DNA of 64,000 nt from DATAOG01 sp963798075 (GTDB taxonomy: Bacteria; Pseudomonadota; Alphaproteobacteria; Geminicoccales; Geminicoccaceae), in the NCBI GenBank assembly GCA_963798075.1, contig CAWCRU010000009.1:193714-257713 (forward strand). The letters are read 5' to 3'. How positions within the stretch are numbered: position 1 is the stretch's first letter; each line of letters starts with the position of its first letter. The notes under the pieces were generated by a model that was given only the letters and a program-made list of their open reading frames with translations, did no database searches and had not been told where the DNA came from. The position numbers were made by a program, and so were the translations under genes. Below are positions 28,189-36,706 of the stretch, one piece after another.

Positions 28189-29019
28189 TCAGCTGCGACG
28201 CTGGCCGGCGCCGACCAGCGCCGGGTGGGCCCGCGGGGCGTCCGGGGCCAGATGCAACGTGATGCCGGCAGCCCGGATCGCATCGGCCAGCGCCGCGGGC
28301 GGCGGCGCGTCGGTGACCAGATCGTCGAGGTCGGCGAGCGGGCAGACGAGCTCGTAGCGGGCCTGCTCGAACTTGCTGCGGTCGAGCAGAAGGATCCGCC
28401 GGCGGGCCCGCTCGAGCATCACCTGCTTGACCCAGGCGGCGCCTGGCTGGACATCGGTCGGGCCCTCGGCGGTGAGGCCGCCGGCGCCGATCACCGCCTT
28501 GTCGGCGTGGAAGCGGCGCAGGAAGGCGAGCGTCTCCGGCCCGAAGGTGCCGCCCTCGCCGGCGGCGTAGTCGCCCGGGCAGAGCACGACCCGGATCGCA
28601 GGGTTGGCGGCGAGCGTGCCGGCGATGCCGAGGCTGTTGGTGACCACCGTAAGCGGCACGGGCAGGGTCGCGAGCCGGCGTGCGAAATGCCAGGTCGTCG
28701 AGCCGCAGTCGATCATCAAGACCTCGCGCGCGGCGACCAGCCCGACGGCATGGCGGGCGATCAGCTCGCGCTCCGCCGTCAGCTCGCGCTGGCGCTGGGC
28801 GAGCGCCGGCTCGACCCCGATCGCCGGCAGGGCGGCGCCGCCGTAGGTGCGGCTGACGAGGCCCCCCTCGCTCAGCGCATCGAGGTCGCGGCGCACGGTC
28901 TCGGTCGAGACGCCGAAGGCGCGGGCGAGCGCTGCGACCCGGACGGCCGGATTGGCGCGCAGCTCGGCGATGATCCGCTCGCGGCGCGCGAGCTTGCCCA
29001 GGCGCACGGCGACGCTCAC
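28189..29019 (-). CDS. DeoR-family transcriptional regulator
   Basis: This is a 276-residue repressor-type protein. The N-terminal HTH, with VRVAALARAFGVSTETVRRD then LDALSEGGLVSRTYGGA (about residues 26-62), is the classical DeoR signature. The C-terminal DeoRC sugar-phosphate sensor domain includes LMIDCGSTTWHFARRL and VIGAGGLTAEG. GTG 29019 overlaps the stop of the HAD gene (GTGA), so it is the last member of the minus-strand polyol/sugar operon and probably its regulator. The phosphorylated intermediate made by the FGGY kinase is a natural inducer candidate, and the 42-bp inverted repeat upstream of the operon a candidate operator (inference). Confidence 0.92.
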   Translation of the reverse strand: MSVAVRLGKLARRERIIAELRANPAVRVAALARAFGVSTETVRRDLDALSEGGLVSRTYGGAALPAIGVEPALAQRQRELTAERELIARHAVGLVAAREVLMIDCGSTTWHFARRLATLPVPLTVVTNSLGIAGTLAANPAIRVVLCPGDYAAGEGGTFGPETLAFLRRFHADKAVIGAGGLTAEGPTDVQPGAAWVKQVMLERARRRILLLDRSKFEQARYELVCPLADLDDLVTDAPPPAALADAIRAAGITLHLAPDAPRAHPALVGAGQRRS

Positions 29020-29810
29020 CGGACCGCCAGCAGGCGGGCCGCCAGCTCGGCGAAGCCCGCCCCGCCGCGCGCCTCGGTGACCCAGGCCGGCGCGGCCGCC
29101 AGGCGGCCTTCGAAGTCGCGCACGTTGGCGACGCCGACCGAGTTCGGGAAATACCCGAACATCGGCGCATCGTTCGGGGAATCGCCGACGAACAGGGCCA
29201 GCGCGGCAGCGGCGTCCGGATCGAGGCCCAGGCGTTCGCGCAGCACGCGCAGGCTCATGCCGAGCTTGTCGTAGTCGCCGAACCAGCCGTTGACGTGGAT
29301 CGAGCTGACCTTGGCCGTAGCACCCGCGGCCTCGAACAGGGCGACGATGCGCTGGACGGCCTCCTCCGGCAGGGGCGGCACGTCCTCGCGCCAGTCGATC
29401 GCGAGGTCCGCCTCCCGATAGGCCTGATCGGCGGCGATCGCGGCGCCCGGGACCGCAGCCAGGATTCTGGCACCAAGCGCGCCCAGACGCTCCCGGTCCA
29501 GGGCCCGCTCGCGGGGCGCCTTGCAGTAGCGGCGCAGCATCCGCCGCAGGGCATGATCATACGCGAAATAAAAGGCGCCGTTCTCGCCGACCACGGCACC
29601 CACCGGCCACCAGCGCGCGATCAGGTCGCACCAGCCGGCCGGCCGACCGGTCACCGGGATGACCTCGAGCCCGGCCGCCTGCAGGCGCTCGAGCGCGCCA
29701 TAGGCGTGCGCGCTAAGACGGCCGTCATCGGTGAGCGTATCGTCGATGTCGCAGAGCACGACCCTGACCCGGCGTAGCGCGGCGGCCGGAAACTCGCAGA
29801 GGCGTTGCAT
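29016..29810 (-). CDS. HAD-IIB family phosphatase
   Basis: This is a 264-residue haloacid dehalogenase-superfamily hydrolase. Motif I is LCDIDDTLTDDG (nucleophile Asp near residue 20), motif II lies in VIPVTGRPAGW, the motif III Lys in the middle region, and motif IV is FVGDSPNDAPMF. The IIB cap between motifs II and IV is typical of sugar-phosphate or mannosyl-phosphoglycerate phosphatases. The first two and last motifs are intact. It lies between the G1P dehydrogenase-like gene (29-nt gap) and the DeoR gene (overlap). A role in removing phosphate from a pathway intermediate is inferred; the substrate cannot be read from the sequence. Confidence 0.88.
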   Translation of the reverse strand: MQRLCEFPAAALRRVRVVLCDIDDTLTDDGRLSAHAYGALERLQAAGLEVIPVTGRPAGWCDLIARWWPVGAVVGENGAFYFAYDHALRRMLRRYCKAPRERALDRERLGALGARILAAVPGAAIAADQAYREADLAIDWREDVPPLPEEAVQRIVALFEAAGATAKVSSIHVNGWFGDYDKLGMSLRVLRERLGLDPDAAAALALFVGDSPNDAPMFGYFPNSVGVANVRDFEGRLAAAPAWVTEARGGAGFAELAARLLAVR

Positions 29811-29839
29811 CAGAATTTCGATCTAACGCCACGATAATG

Positions 29840-31121
29840 TTACAGAAAACAACTATCGGCGGCGAGATCGAGGAAGGTGTACCGGTTGCGGATCAGGCGG
29901 GCGTGGTGGACCGCTTCCCGGTAAAAGTCTTCCGGCCAGCCGAGCGCTTGCGGCGTGGTCGGCGCGCCCGCCTGCTCGAGGACCAGGCGCAGCTCTTCCG
30001 GGGATCTTTGGATCGCTCCGATCCGCGCGCGGATTTCGTCCCAACCTTCCTTGAGGCGCTGATTGAGCTGGAGCGCAGCGCCGTGATCGACGCGCTTTTT
30101 GCGGAACTCCTGCCAGCAGGAGCTCCCGAGCTCGGGGCCGAAGTGGTCAAGCAGAGCGGCCGCGTCGATCCGCGAGGGTTCGATGCGGGGCACCGGCGCG
30201 TCCAGGATTTGCGCCTGCAGGCGCGCCATGGTGAGCGTCGTGACCCCGATCTGCTCGCCGTGGAAGGCCTTCGGCCAGCCCGGATCGCCCAGCATGTCGG
30301 CGTAGTGGCTGATCAGGTGCTCGCCCTGGCTCGCGGGCTCGCTGCCGCCGCAAAGGGTCATGCCGAAGCCCGACAGCACGAGGGTCTTCACCAGGCGTGA
30401 GATCGCGTCCAGATCGCCCGTCCCGAGAGCGGGCGCCGCCGCCAGCAGCGGCCCCTCGTCCTCGGCAAGGAGCGCGAAGGGTGCTTGCCGATAGGGCCTG
30501 CCGAGCACAAGATGGGCGAGCAGCCAGTCCGCCTGCGCGGTGCAGCGACAGAGGCAGTCGCCGAGTCCCGGCCCGGATCATGCGGACCGGGGCTGCGGCC
30601 AGGACCTCGAGGTCGAGGAACACGCCCGCCGCCGCCTGGGCGGCGAGCGAGCGCTTGTGGCCTTCGATGGTGATCGCGGCATTGACCGAGGTGTAGCCAT
30701 TCATCGAGGGGGCGGTCGCGAACACGGCAAACGGCACGCCCGCCTGCGCGGACGCGTATTTGCACAAGTCGTTGATCGTGCCCGAGCCGACCGCGATCAA
30801 GGCGCTCGCCTCGGCGGTGGCCTTGCGCAGCCGGTCGACGGTCTCGAGGTCGGGCTCGGCACGCTCGGGCAGGACGACGCTCTGGACCGCCGCGATCCGG
30901 CCCAGCGCCTGCTCGACCCGCCGCCCCAGCACCGCCCGCGTGGTCGGGTCGCTCACGACCGCGAGCCGCTGGCCGAGGTCCAGGGCGCCGACCAGATCGG
31001 CCTCGCGGCCGCCAAGGCTGGCCTCGATCGCGACGGTCCCGATCGGCGCGCTGAGCGGCTGGCCGTCGTCCGGATCGCGGAACTCGCCGGCCAGAAGCCG
31101 GCCCAGGGTGTCCAGAGCCAT
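29840..31121 (-). CDS. sn-glycerol-1-phosphate dehydrogenase-like enzyme (frameshifted)
   Basis: This is an iron-type alcohol dehydrogenase superfamily protein related to EgsA/AraM, which reduce dihydroxyacetone phosphate to sn-glycerol-1-phosphate. ATG 31121 has GGAGG 6 nt upstream and overlaps the FGGY stop (TGATG). Motifs are IAVGSGTINDLCKYAS and VFATAPSMNGYTSVNAA in the first frame. After a shift near 30568 (one extra base), DCLCRCTAQADWLLAHL, LVLSGFGMTLCGGSEPASQGEHLISH and FHGEQIGV follow, supplying the metal-binding His residues. Corrected length is about 426. Bacterial AraM-type enzymes are known in Gram-positives and in some arabinose or polyol operons. Here the company of an FGGY kinase suggests that a polyol or ketose phosphate is the true substrate. 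Confidence 0.85.
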
Positions 31122-32578
31122 CACGCCTCCTTGAACATCGGTCGCAGGCTCGAGAAGAGCTTGCGGTAGGCGCCGTAGGCGGCGTCATAGGCAGGCTTTC
31201 GTGCCGGGTCCGGCTCGATTGTCCTCGCCTTGCCCGCGACCAGCCGGGCCGCCGCCCTGAGCGACGGCTGCACGCCCGCGGCCACCGCCGCGAGCATCGC
31301 GGCGCCGATCGGCGAGGTGTCGACGATCTGCGGCAGGGCGACCGGAAGAGCGGTCAGGTCGGCGCGGCTCTGCGCCCAGAGCGCGCTCCTGGCGCCGCCC
31401 CCGAGCAGCAGGATCGCCTCGATCGCGACGCCCATCGCGAGGAGCCGCTCGAGCACGTCGCGCATGGCGAAGGCGCAGCCTTCCAGGACCGCGCGCGCCA
31501 GATGCGCCGTGCCGTGGGCGGCACTCAGGCCGTAGAAGCAGCCGCGCGCCGAGGCGATCCATTCGGGTGCCATGGCGCCCGAGAGCGCGGGCAGGAACGT
31601 CACCCCCGCGCTGCCGGCCGGCACGCTCGCGGCCAGAGCATCGAGCTCGTGGACGTCGCGCAGGCGAAATGTCTCGATGAACCAGGCGAGCGCGCCCCCC
31701 GAGAGCCAGCCCGGGTTCTCGATGAAGAAGCGGCCGCCCGGATAGCCGTGGGTCTCGACCAGGCTCAAAGGGTCGATCGCCGGCAGGTCATGGAGCGCGC
31801 CCACGACCTCGGCGGTGCCGAGCGCGCAGGCGAGCTTGCCGGGTTCGACCAGGCCGGCGCCGAGCGGGTTCGAAAAATCGTCGCCGGTGCCGACCGCGAC
31901 CGGCAGCCCTGCCGCCAGGCCGGCGAGCGCCGCTCCCCGCGCATGCAGCTTGCCCGCGCCATCGAAGGCCTCGGCGATGGCCGGCAGCTCGTCGGCCCGC
32001 AGCTCGAACAGCTCGAGCAGGCCGGCATCGAAGCTGCGCCCCGCGAGGTCGTAGACCATCGTGGTCGAGGCGAGGCCATGGTCGAAGACGGGCTCGCCCG
32101 TCAGCTGTGCGACGAGGTAAGAGACCGGCTGATGGAAGCGGCGGATGCGGGCCCGCGCGGGCAGATGGCGCTTCAGCCAGCGGGCCTTGGCCGCCATGTG
32201 GGTGGCATCGAGCACGACCCCGGTCGTTGCTCGAATCCGCTCGGCCGGGATGCCCGAGATCTCGGCCTCGGCGCGGCGGTCCATCCAGATGATGCAGGGG
32301 CCGAGCGCCCGGCCGTCGCGATCGAGCGCGATGCAGCCGTCGAGCTGGCCACAGATGCCGAGGGCCTGGACCGCATCGGGCGCGCAACCGGCCGCCCCGA
32401 GGGCGCGCGCGATCGCCGGCCCCAGCGCCCGCTCCCAGAGCTGCGGGTCCTGCTCGGCCCAGCCCGGGCGCGGGAAGGATGGCCGGTAGGCGATCGCCGC
32501 CTGGCCCCGCGGCCGCAGCTCGGCGTCGGTCACGACGGCCTTCAGGCTCTGGGTCCCGATGTCGACCCCGACGATCAT
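31121..32578 (-). CDS. FGGY-family carbohydrate kinase (xylulokinase-like)
   Basis: This is a 485-residue kinase. The N-terminal phosphate-1 motif is VGVDIGTQSLKAVV, the substrate segment is LGICGQLDGCI, and CIIWMDRRAE follows. The second domain shows the adenosine-binding LLLGGGARSALWAQ near residue 410, plus GTGDDFSNPLGAGLV. The layout fits the xylulokinase branch of FGGY kinases, though ribulo-, erythrulo- and other polyol kinases look alike. ATG 32578 overlaps the stop of the TIM-barrel gene (ATGA), and its own stop overlaps the next start (TGATG), so the three are translationally coupled. It would phosphorylate the imported sugar or its oxidised polyol. Confidence 0.9.
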   Translation of the reverse strand: MIVGVDIGTQSLKAVVTDAELRPRGQAAIAYRPSFPRPGWAEQDPQLWERALGPAIARALGAAGCAPDAVQALGICGQLDGCIALDRDGRALGPCIIWMDRRAEAEISGIPAERIRATTGVVLDATHMAAKARWLKRHLPARARIRRFHQPVSYLVAQLTGEPVFDHGLASTTMVYDLAGRSFDAGLLELFELRADELPAIAEAFDGAGKLHARGAALAGLAAGLPVAVGTGDDFSNPLGAGLVEPGKLACALGTAEVVGALHDLPAIDPLSLVETHGYPGGRFFIENPGWLSGGALAWFIETFRLRDVHELDALAASVPAGSAGVTFLPALSGAMAPEWIASARGCFYGLSAAHGTAHLARAVLEGCAFAMRDVLERLLAMGVAIEAILLLGGGARSALWAQSRADLTALPVALPQIVDTSPIGAAMLAAVAAGVQPSLRAAARLVAGKARTIEPDPARKPAYDAAYGAYRKLFSSLRPMFKEA

Positions 32579-33267
32579 GCCGAGCCGTCGCAGGCCGCGA
32601 GGACGTCGCGCAGCTGCGATACCAGCGCGCCCTTGCGCGGCGAGAAGGCGCCGTTGAAGACCGCCGAACCGATCGTGAAGGCGTCGGCACCGGCCTCGGC
32701 CAGCGCCCGGATGCGTGCCGGCCGGTCGACGCTGCCGGCCACGATCAGGACGCCCTGGCCGACGGCTTGCCGCGCGGCGCGCACGAGCTCGAGCGGCTCC
32801 GCTTCGGTGGCCCGGTAGGCGAGCAGGTCGACGCCCGCGCACCCCTTGCGCATGAAGGCCGCGCAATCCGCCGCGATCGCCTCGGGCCGGCCGCCGAGCA
32901 CGGTCGGATGGCCGCGCGGCGCTCCGGGGAAGGGGTAGTAGCGGACGTCCGTGCCTTCGAGCATCGCCAGCACGGCGTCGGGGTCGGTGCCGCCGAGCAG
33001 CCGGTCGACGCCGATGTCGGCCGCGGTCCGGGCCGAGGCGAGGCAGGCCTCGGGCGTGGTGCTGACCACCTCGAGATAGCTGGTGCGCCCCTCTGCCTTG
33101 ATCCGCCGGTTCAGCTCGCGCAACAGGCCGGGCTCGACCCCCAGGTCCTTGAACCCTATGTGACGGAGGCCGAGCGGTCGGATGGCGTCGAGCACCTCGA
33201 GCGCATCCTCGACCGTCTGGTCGTCGCGGGTCAGCATGAAGATGAAGTCGATCGGCAAAGGGGCCAC
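32575..33267 (-). CDS. TIM-barrel phosphate-binding protein of a polyol operon
   Basis: This is a 230-residue protein of a (beta/alpha)8 barrel type. LRHIGFKDLGVEPGLL and YLEVVSTT lie in the first half, and the phosphate-binding loops VLIVAGSVDRPARIRAL and ADAFTIGSAVFNG in the second, as in ribulose-phosphate-binding barrels. The start may be GTG 33267 or TTG 33258; GGGGAG upstream is better spaced for the latter. Close relatives sit beside AraM/FGGY genes in alphaproteobacteria, but I know no proven activity. An aldolase or epimerase acting on the phosphorylated product of the kinase is an inference. It is the first gene of the operon, just downstream of the inverted repeat. Confidence 0.75.
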   Translation of the reverse strand: MAPLPIDFIFMLTRDDQTVEDALEVLDAIRPLGLRHIGFKDLGVEPGLLRELNRRIKAEGRTSYLEVVSTTPEACLASARTAADIGVDRLLGGTDPDAVLAMLEGTDVRYYPFPGAPRGHPTVLGGRPEAIAADCAAFMRKGCAGVDLLAYRATEAEPLELVRAARQAVGQGVLIVAGSVDRPARIRALAEAGADAFTIGSAVFNGAFSPRKGALVSQLRDVLAACDGSA

Positions 33268-33292
33268 GCTCCCCGGCGGTTGCGGTTGGAGT

Positions 33293-33334
33293 ATGCCAAC
33301 AAGATTGTGGCAAGTACCACAAGAATCTTGGCAT
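33293..33334. promoter_or_regulatory. 42-bp interrupted palindrome in the divergent promoter (candidate DeoR operator)
   Basis: The outer arms ATGCCAA (33293-33299) and TTGGCAT (33328-33334) are perfect complements. The inner arms TTGTGG and CCACAA around CAAGTA (33305-33322) are also perfect. It lies in the only AT-richer stretch of the 127-nt gap between the TIM-barrel-led operon and the sugar-binding protein gene, where one site could control both directions. The operon's own DeoR-type regulator is the obvious candidate ligand (inference). Confidence 0.65.
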
Positions 33335-33394
33335 TCCCCAAGTCCGCATGCTAGCAGTGGCGTTCAGGATCGGCGGCCGGAACGGGAGGCAGCG

Positions 33395-34799
33395 ATGTCG
33401 AGGAATGCAACGGGGGCACGCGGGCTCGGGCTGGCGCTCGGCGTCGGCGTCTGGGTCGGGAGCGCTCTGATCGGGCTCGGCGCGGCCGCTCCGGCAGCGG
33501 CCTGGAGTTCTCGAGGAGGCCGCAGCCCCCTACAAGGGCGTCACGATCCGCGCGATCGGCGAGGCGCTGCCGCCGCTCGAGGCGATGGACGCTATGAAGC
33601 ACGAGTTCGAGGAGAAGACCGGCATCAACGTCGTGATCGAGATGTACGAGCACTCCGAAGCGGTCAACAAGGTGATGCTCGACCTCAATTCCAAGCGCGG
33701 CCGCTACGATTTCATCCTGCAGCCGCACCGCGAGCTCGGCCGCTTCGTCGAGAACGGCCATCTGGTGCCGCTTGCCAAGTTCATGGACGATCCGAAGCTG
33801 CGCAACCCGGACTTCAAGCCCGAGCAGGTGCTCTACGACCGCCTGTGGCACGAGATCTCGTGGTACGACGGCCAGATGTACGGCTTTCCGTTCACCGCGC
33901 TGACCATGTACATGTGGTATCGCAAAGACCTGGCTGAGGATCCCAAGGAGAAGGAAGGCTTCAAGGCCAAATACGGCTACGAGCTCCAGCCGGCGAAGAC
34001 CTGGGACCAGTACCGCGACCTCGCCGAGTGGTTCACCCGCCCCGAGGCCGGGTTCTACGGCACGGCCCTTCAGGGCAAACGGCACGAGGCGCTGTGGTAC
34101 GAGTGGCTGAACTTCCTCTACAGCTTCGGCGGCGACATGATGGACGTGCGCACCGGCAGCGAGTGCGGCCCGATCATCGTCAACAGCCCGGAGGCGGTCG
34201 CGTCCCTCGAGTATTACAAGAGCCTGATGAAGTATTCGCCGCCCGACACGCTCAATTACTTCTGGGACGACGTCATGGCGCTGATGCAGCAGAGCAAGGT
34301 GTTCGAGCTGATCATGTGGAACGATGCGACCTATGCGGTCGCGCAGGACACCGCGGTGAGCCAGGTGGTCGGCAAGATGGGCTTCGACCTCGTGCCCCAG
34401 GGCAAAGGCGGCAAGGTCGGCCAGGTCGAGGGCTGGACCTATCTGATCCCGGCCTATGCCAAGAACCAGGAGGCGGCGTTCCTGTTCATCCAGTGGATGA
34501 TGGAGTTCCCGCAGCAGCTGCAGCAGCACCTGAACGGCGGCGCCTCGGCGCGGCCCGACGTCTACGCCGATCCCGAGGTCCAAAAGCTCCCCTATGCCAA
34601 GGCCTCGATGCAGACCAACGAGGTCGCGATTCCGAAGCCGACGATCCCGGCGTCGCCGCAGATCACCGACATCCTGGTGCGCGAGCTCAGCTCCTATCTG
34701 GCCGGCGACAAGGAGGCCAAGCCCGCCCTGGACACGGCGGCGCTCGAGATGCACGAGCTGCTCGGCGACTGCGCCCCGCTGCGCTACCCGGTCCAGTAG
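33395..34799 (+). CDS. sugar ABC transporter substrate-binding protein, family 1 (frameshifted leader)
   Basis: This is a periplasmic binding protein of the SBP_bac_1 type, about 467 residues if corrected. ATG 33395 follows GGGAGG. The signal peptide (GLGLALGVGVWVGSALIGLG, then AAPAAA) is in one frame; after a shift near 33512 the mature protein LEEAAAPYKG onward is in the next. Typical features are ISWYDGQMYGFPFTAL, LWYEWLNFLYSFGG and the C-terminal FIQWMMEFPQQ. It is divergent from the kinase-dehydrogenase operon across the inverted repeat, so it probably delivers that pathway's substrate. No permease or ATPase gene follows; the next gene is nth on the other strand. Confidence 0.88.
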
Positions 34800-34859
34800 A
34801 AAGGCGCCGCCGGCGCCCGCCGATCGGCGGCTGGCGGCCGGGCCATTGCTGCGTCGGGG

Positions 34860-35519
34860 CTAAGGGGTCTTGGCCGGATAGTCGCAGAGGTCGCGGACCA
34901 CGCATTGCGGGCATTTGGGCCTGCGCGCGACGCACACGTAGCGGCCGTGCAGGATCAACCAATGGTGGGCGTGGCGCGCGTATCTCTTCGGCACCCTCGC
35001 CTCGAGCCCGCGCTCGACCTCGATCGGCGTCTTGCCGGGGGCAAGGCCGGTCCGGTTGGCGACCCGGAAGACGTGGGTGTCGACCGCGATGGTGGGCTGG
35101 CCGAAAGCGGAGTTGAGGACCACGTTCGCGGTCTTGCGGCCGACACCGGGCAGCTTTTCCAGCGCCAGGCGATCGCCCGGCACCCGGCCGCCGTGCTCCG
35201 CGATCAGCGCCCCGCTCATGGCGATGATCGCCTTGGTCTTGTTGTTGAAGAGCCCGATGGTCTTGATGTAAGGGCGCAGCCCGTCCTCGCCGAGGGCCAG
35301 CATTTTTGCCGGGCTGTCGGCGACCTTGAACAGCTCCCGGGTCGCCTTGTTGACGCCGGCATCGGTCGCCTGCGCCGAGAGGATCACCGCGACCAGGAGC
35401 GTATAGGGATCGGCGTAGGTGAGCTCGGTCGCAGGCGCCGGATCGAGCGCTGCGAGCCTTCCGAAGAACTGGCTCACCTGGCGCGGCGTCATCGGTGGTG
35501 CCCGGGCCAAAGGCGCCAT
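34860..35519 (-). CDS. nth: endonuclease III
   Basis: This is a 219-residue DNA glycosylase/AP lyase for oxidised pyrimidines. The helix-hairpin-helix LPGVGRKTANVVL contains the catalytic Lys (about residue 126) and AVDTHVFRV the catalytic Asp. The C-terminal 4Fe-4S ligands follow C-x6-C-x2-C-x5-C (from YVCVARRPKCPQC to LC). It starts at ATG 35519; ATG 35492 (MTPRQ) is an alternative. It is divergent from the DUF2244 gene, with 44 nt between starts, a frequent alphaproteobacterial pairing. Confidence 0.96.
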   Translation of the reverse strand: MAPLARAPPMTPRQVSQFFGRLAALDPAPATELTYADPYTLLVAVILSAQATDAGVNKATRELFKVADSPAKMLALGEDGLRPYIKTIGLFNNKTKAIIAMSGALIAEHGGRVPGDRLALEKLPGVGRKTANVVLNSAFGQPTIAVDTHVFRVANRTGLAPGKTPIEVERGLEARVPKRYARHAHHWLILHGRYVCVARRPKCPQCVVRDLCDYPAKTP

Positions 35520-35563
35520 CTGCTCGCTGGCGCGCCTTCGCAGGGCGCTCTATATCTGGGCCC

Positions 35564-36070
35564 ATGACCCACGCCAGCCTGGCCGCCGTCCCGCCACCGG
35601 AGTTGCCGGCGGCGCCCGCCTTCGATGCGATCCTCTACCCGCATCGCTCGCTGCCGCCGCTCGGCTTCGCGCTCCTGATGAGTGCTGTGGTCGCGCTCAG
35701 CGCCGCGATCGGCGCGGGTTTCGTCTTGATCGGCGCCTGGCCCGTGACCGGCTTCTTCGGCCTCGACGTGCTGCTCTTGTTCCTCGCGTTCCGCTGGAAC
35801 TACCGGCAGGGCCGGCGCGCCGAGCTGATCCGGCTCGACCGGGAGGGCCTCAGCGTGCGCCGGATCGAGCCCGACGGCCGCCAGCGCGAATGGCGCTTCG
35901 AGCCCTACTGGGTGCGGGTCGGCTTCGACGATCCGCCGCGCTACGACAGCCAGCTGGTGCTGAGCTCGCACGGCGCCCATCTGGTGCTCGGCGCCTTTTT
36001 GACCGTGGCCGAGCGGCTCGAGGTCGCGAGGGCGCTCAAGGTCGCGCTGCGGGCGCATCGGAGCGTCTGA
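35564..36070 (+). CDS. DUF2244 membrane protein
   Basis: This is a 168-residue protein with two adjacent hydrophobic segments (about residues 33-78: LGFALLMSAVVALSAAIGAG and VTGFFGLDVLLLFLAF), followed by a cytoplasmic beta-rich part. FRWNYRQGRRAELIRL, WRFEPYWVRV and LVLSSHGAHLVLGAFL match the DUF2244 pattern. The function is unknown. The start at ATG 35564 fits family members. It is usually found next to nth, as here. Confidence 0.85.
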   Translation: MTHASLAAVPPPELPAAPAFDAILYPHRSLPPLGFALLMSAVVALSAAIGAGFVLIGAWPVTGFFGLDVLLLFLAFRWNYRQGRRAELIRLDREGLSVRRIEPDGRQREWRFEPYWVRVGFDDPPRYDSQLVLSSHGAHLVLGAFLTVAERLEVARALKVALRAHRSV

Positions 36071-36075
36071 GCGCG

Positions 36076-36552
36076 CTACTTCAACCGGTCCTTGAGCGCA
36101 TCGAGGCCGGCCTGATAGATGCCCGTGATCACCTCGACCGCCTTGTCGTCGGGCGCGCCCTTGGCCGCGAACTCGCCGCTCCAGGTGATCATCGAGCCGC
36201 CGCCCATGCCCATGACCGCGAGCGTCGAGGTGTAGTCGCTGACCGGCAGCGGGCTGTCGACGATGACATAGGTGTAGGACATGCCCTCGTCGGAATACTG
36301 GACGCGCTTTTCGACCAGGACGCCGCCGTCGACCGTCGTCAGCTTGCGCATCTCGGCGCCGTTCTGCTTGCTCTCGGCGCATTTCCCGACCACCGGATGC
36401 CAGTCGGCGATCGAGCAGAAGCCGCCGATCATCTCCCAGACCTTCTCGGGCGGCGCTGCGACCTCGACCGACTGGCTGACTTCGAGCGCCGCGGCCGGGG
36501 TCGTCAGGAGGACCGCGGCGAGCAGGACGGTGGTCGATCGGATGGTCGGCAT
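36076..36552 (-). CDS. SRPBCC (polyketide cyclase-like) periplasmic protein
   Basis: This is a 158-residue protein. ATG 36552 is preceded by GAGGGA, and the signal peptide STTVLLAAVLLTTPAAA is cleaved about residue 22. The SRPBCC ligand-binding fold is seen in EVAAPPEKVWEMIGGFCSIADWHP, then VEKRVQYSDEGMSYTY and a C-terminal helix GIYQAGLDALKDRLK. Such proteins bind hydrophobic molecules. Two cysteines in GGFCSI and GKCAES may form a disulfide. It is convergent with the DUF2244 gene, with 5 nt between stops. The ligand is unknown. Confidence 0.85.
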   Translation of the reverse strand: MPTIRSTTVLLAAVLLTTPAAALEVSQSVEVAAPPEKVWEMIGGFCSIADWHPVVGKCAESKQNGAEMRKLTTVDGGVLVEKRVQYSDEGMSYTYVIVDSPLPVSDYTSTLAVMGMGGGSMITWSGEFAAKGAPDDKAVEVITGIYQAGLDALKDRLK

Positions 36553-36706
36553 GCGGGCTCCCTCGTGGGTTCGATCGGGCGCTGGCGCGGGTGCGCTGCC
36601 CTGTTCATTGGCTCTGACCGAGTATGCCCGAGCTGGCGCCAGGATCAATCGCGCTGAACGCCGGTGCCGGTCCCGGCGGGCGCCACCCTAGGCCGGGGTG
36701 AGGCGA

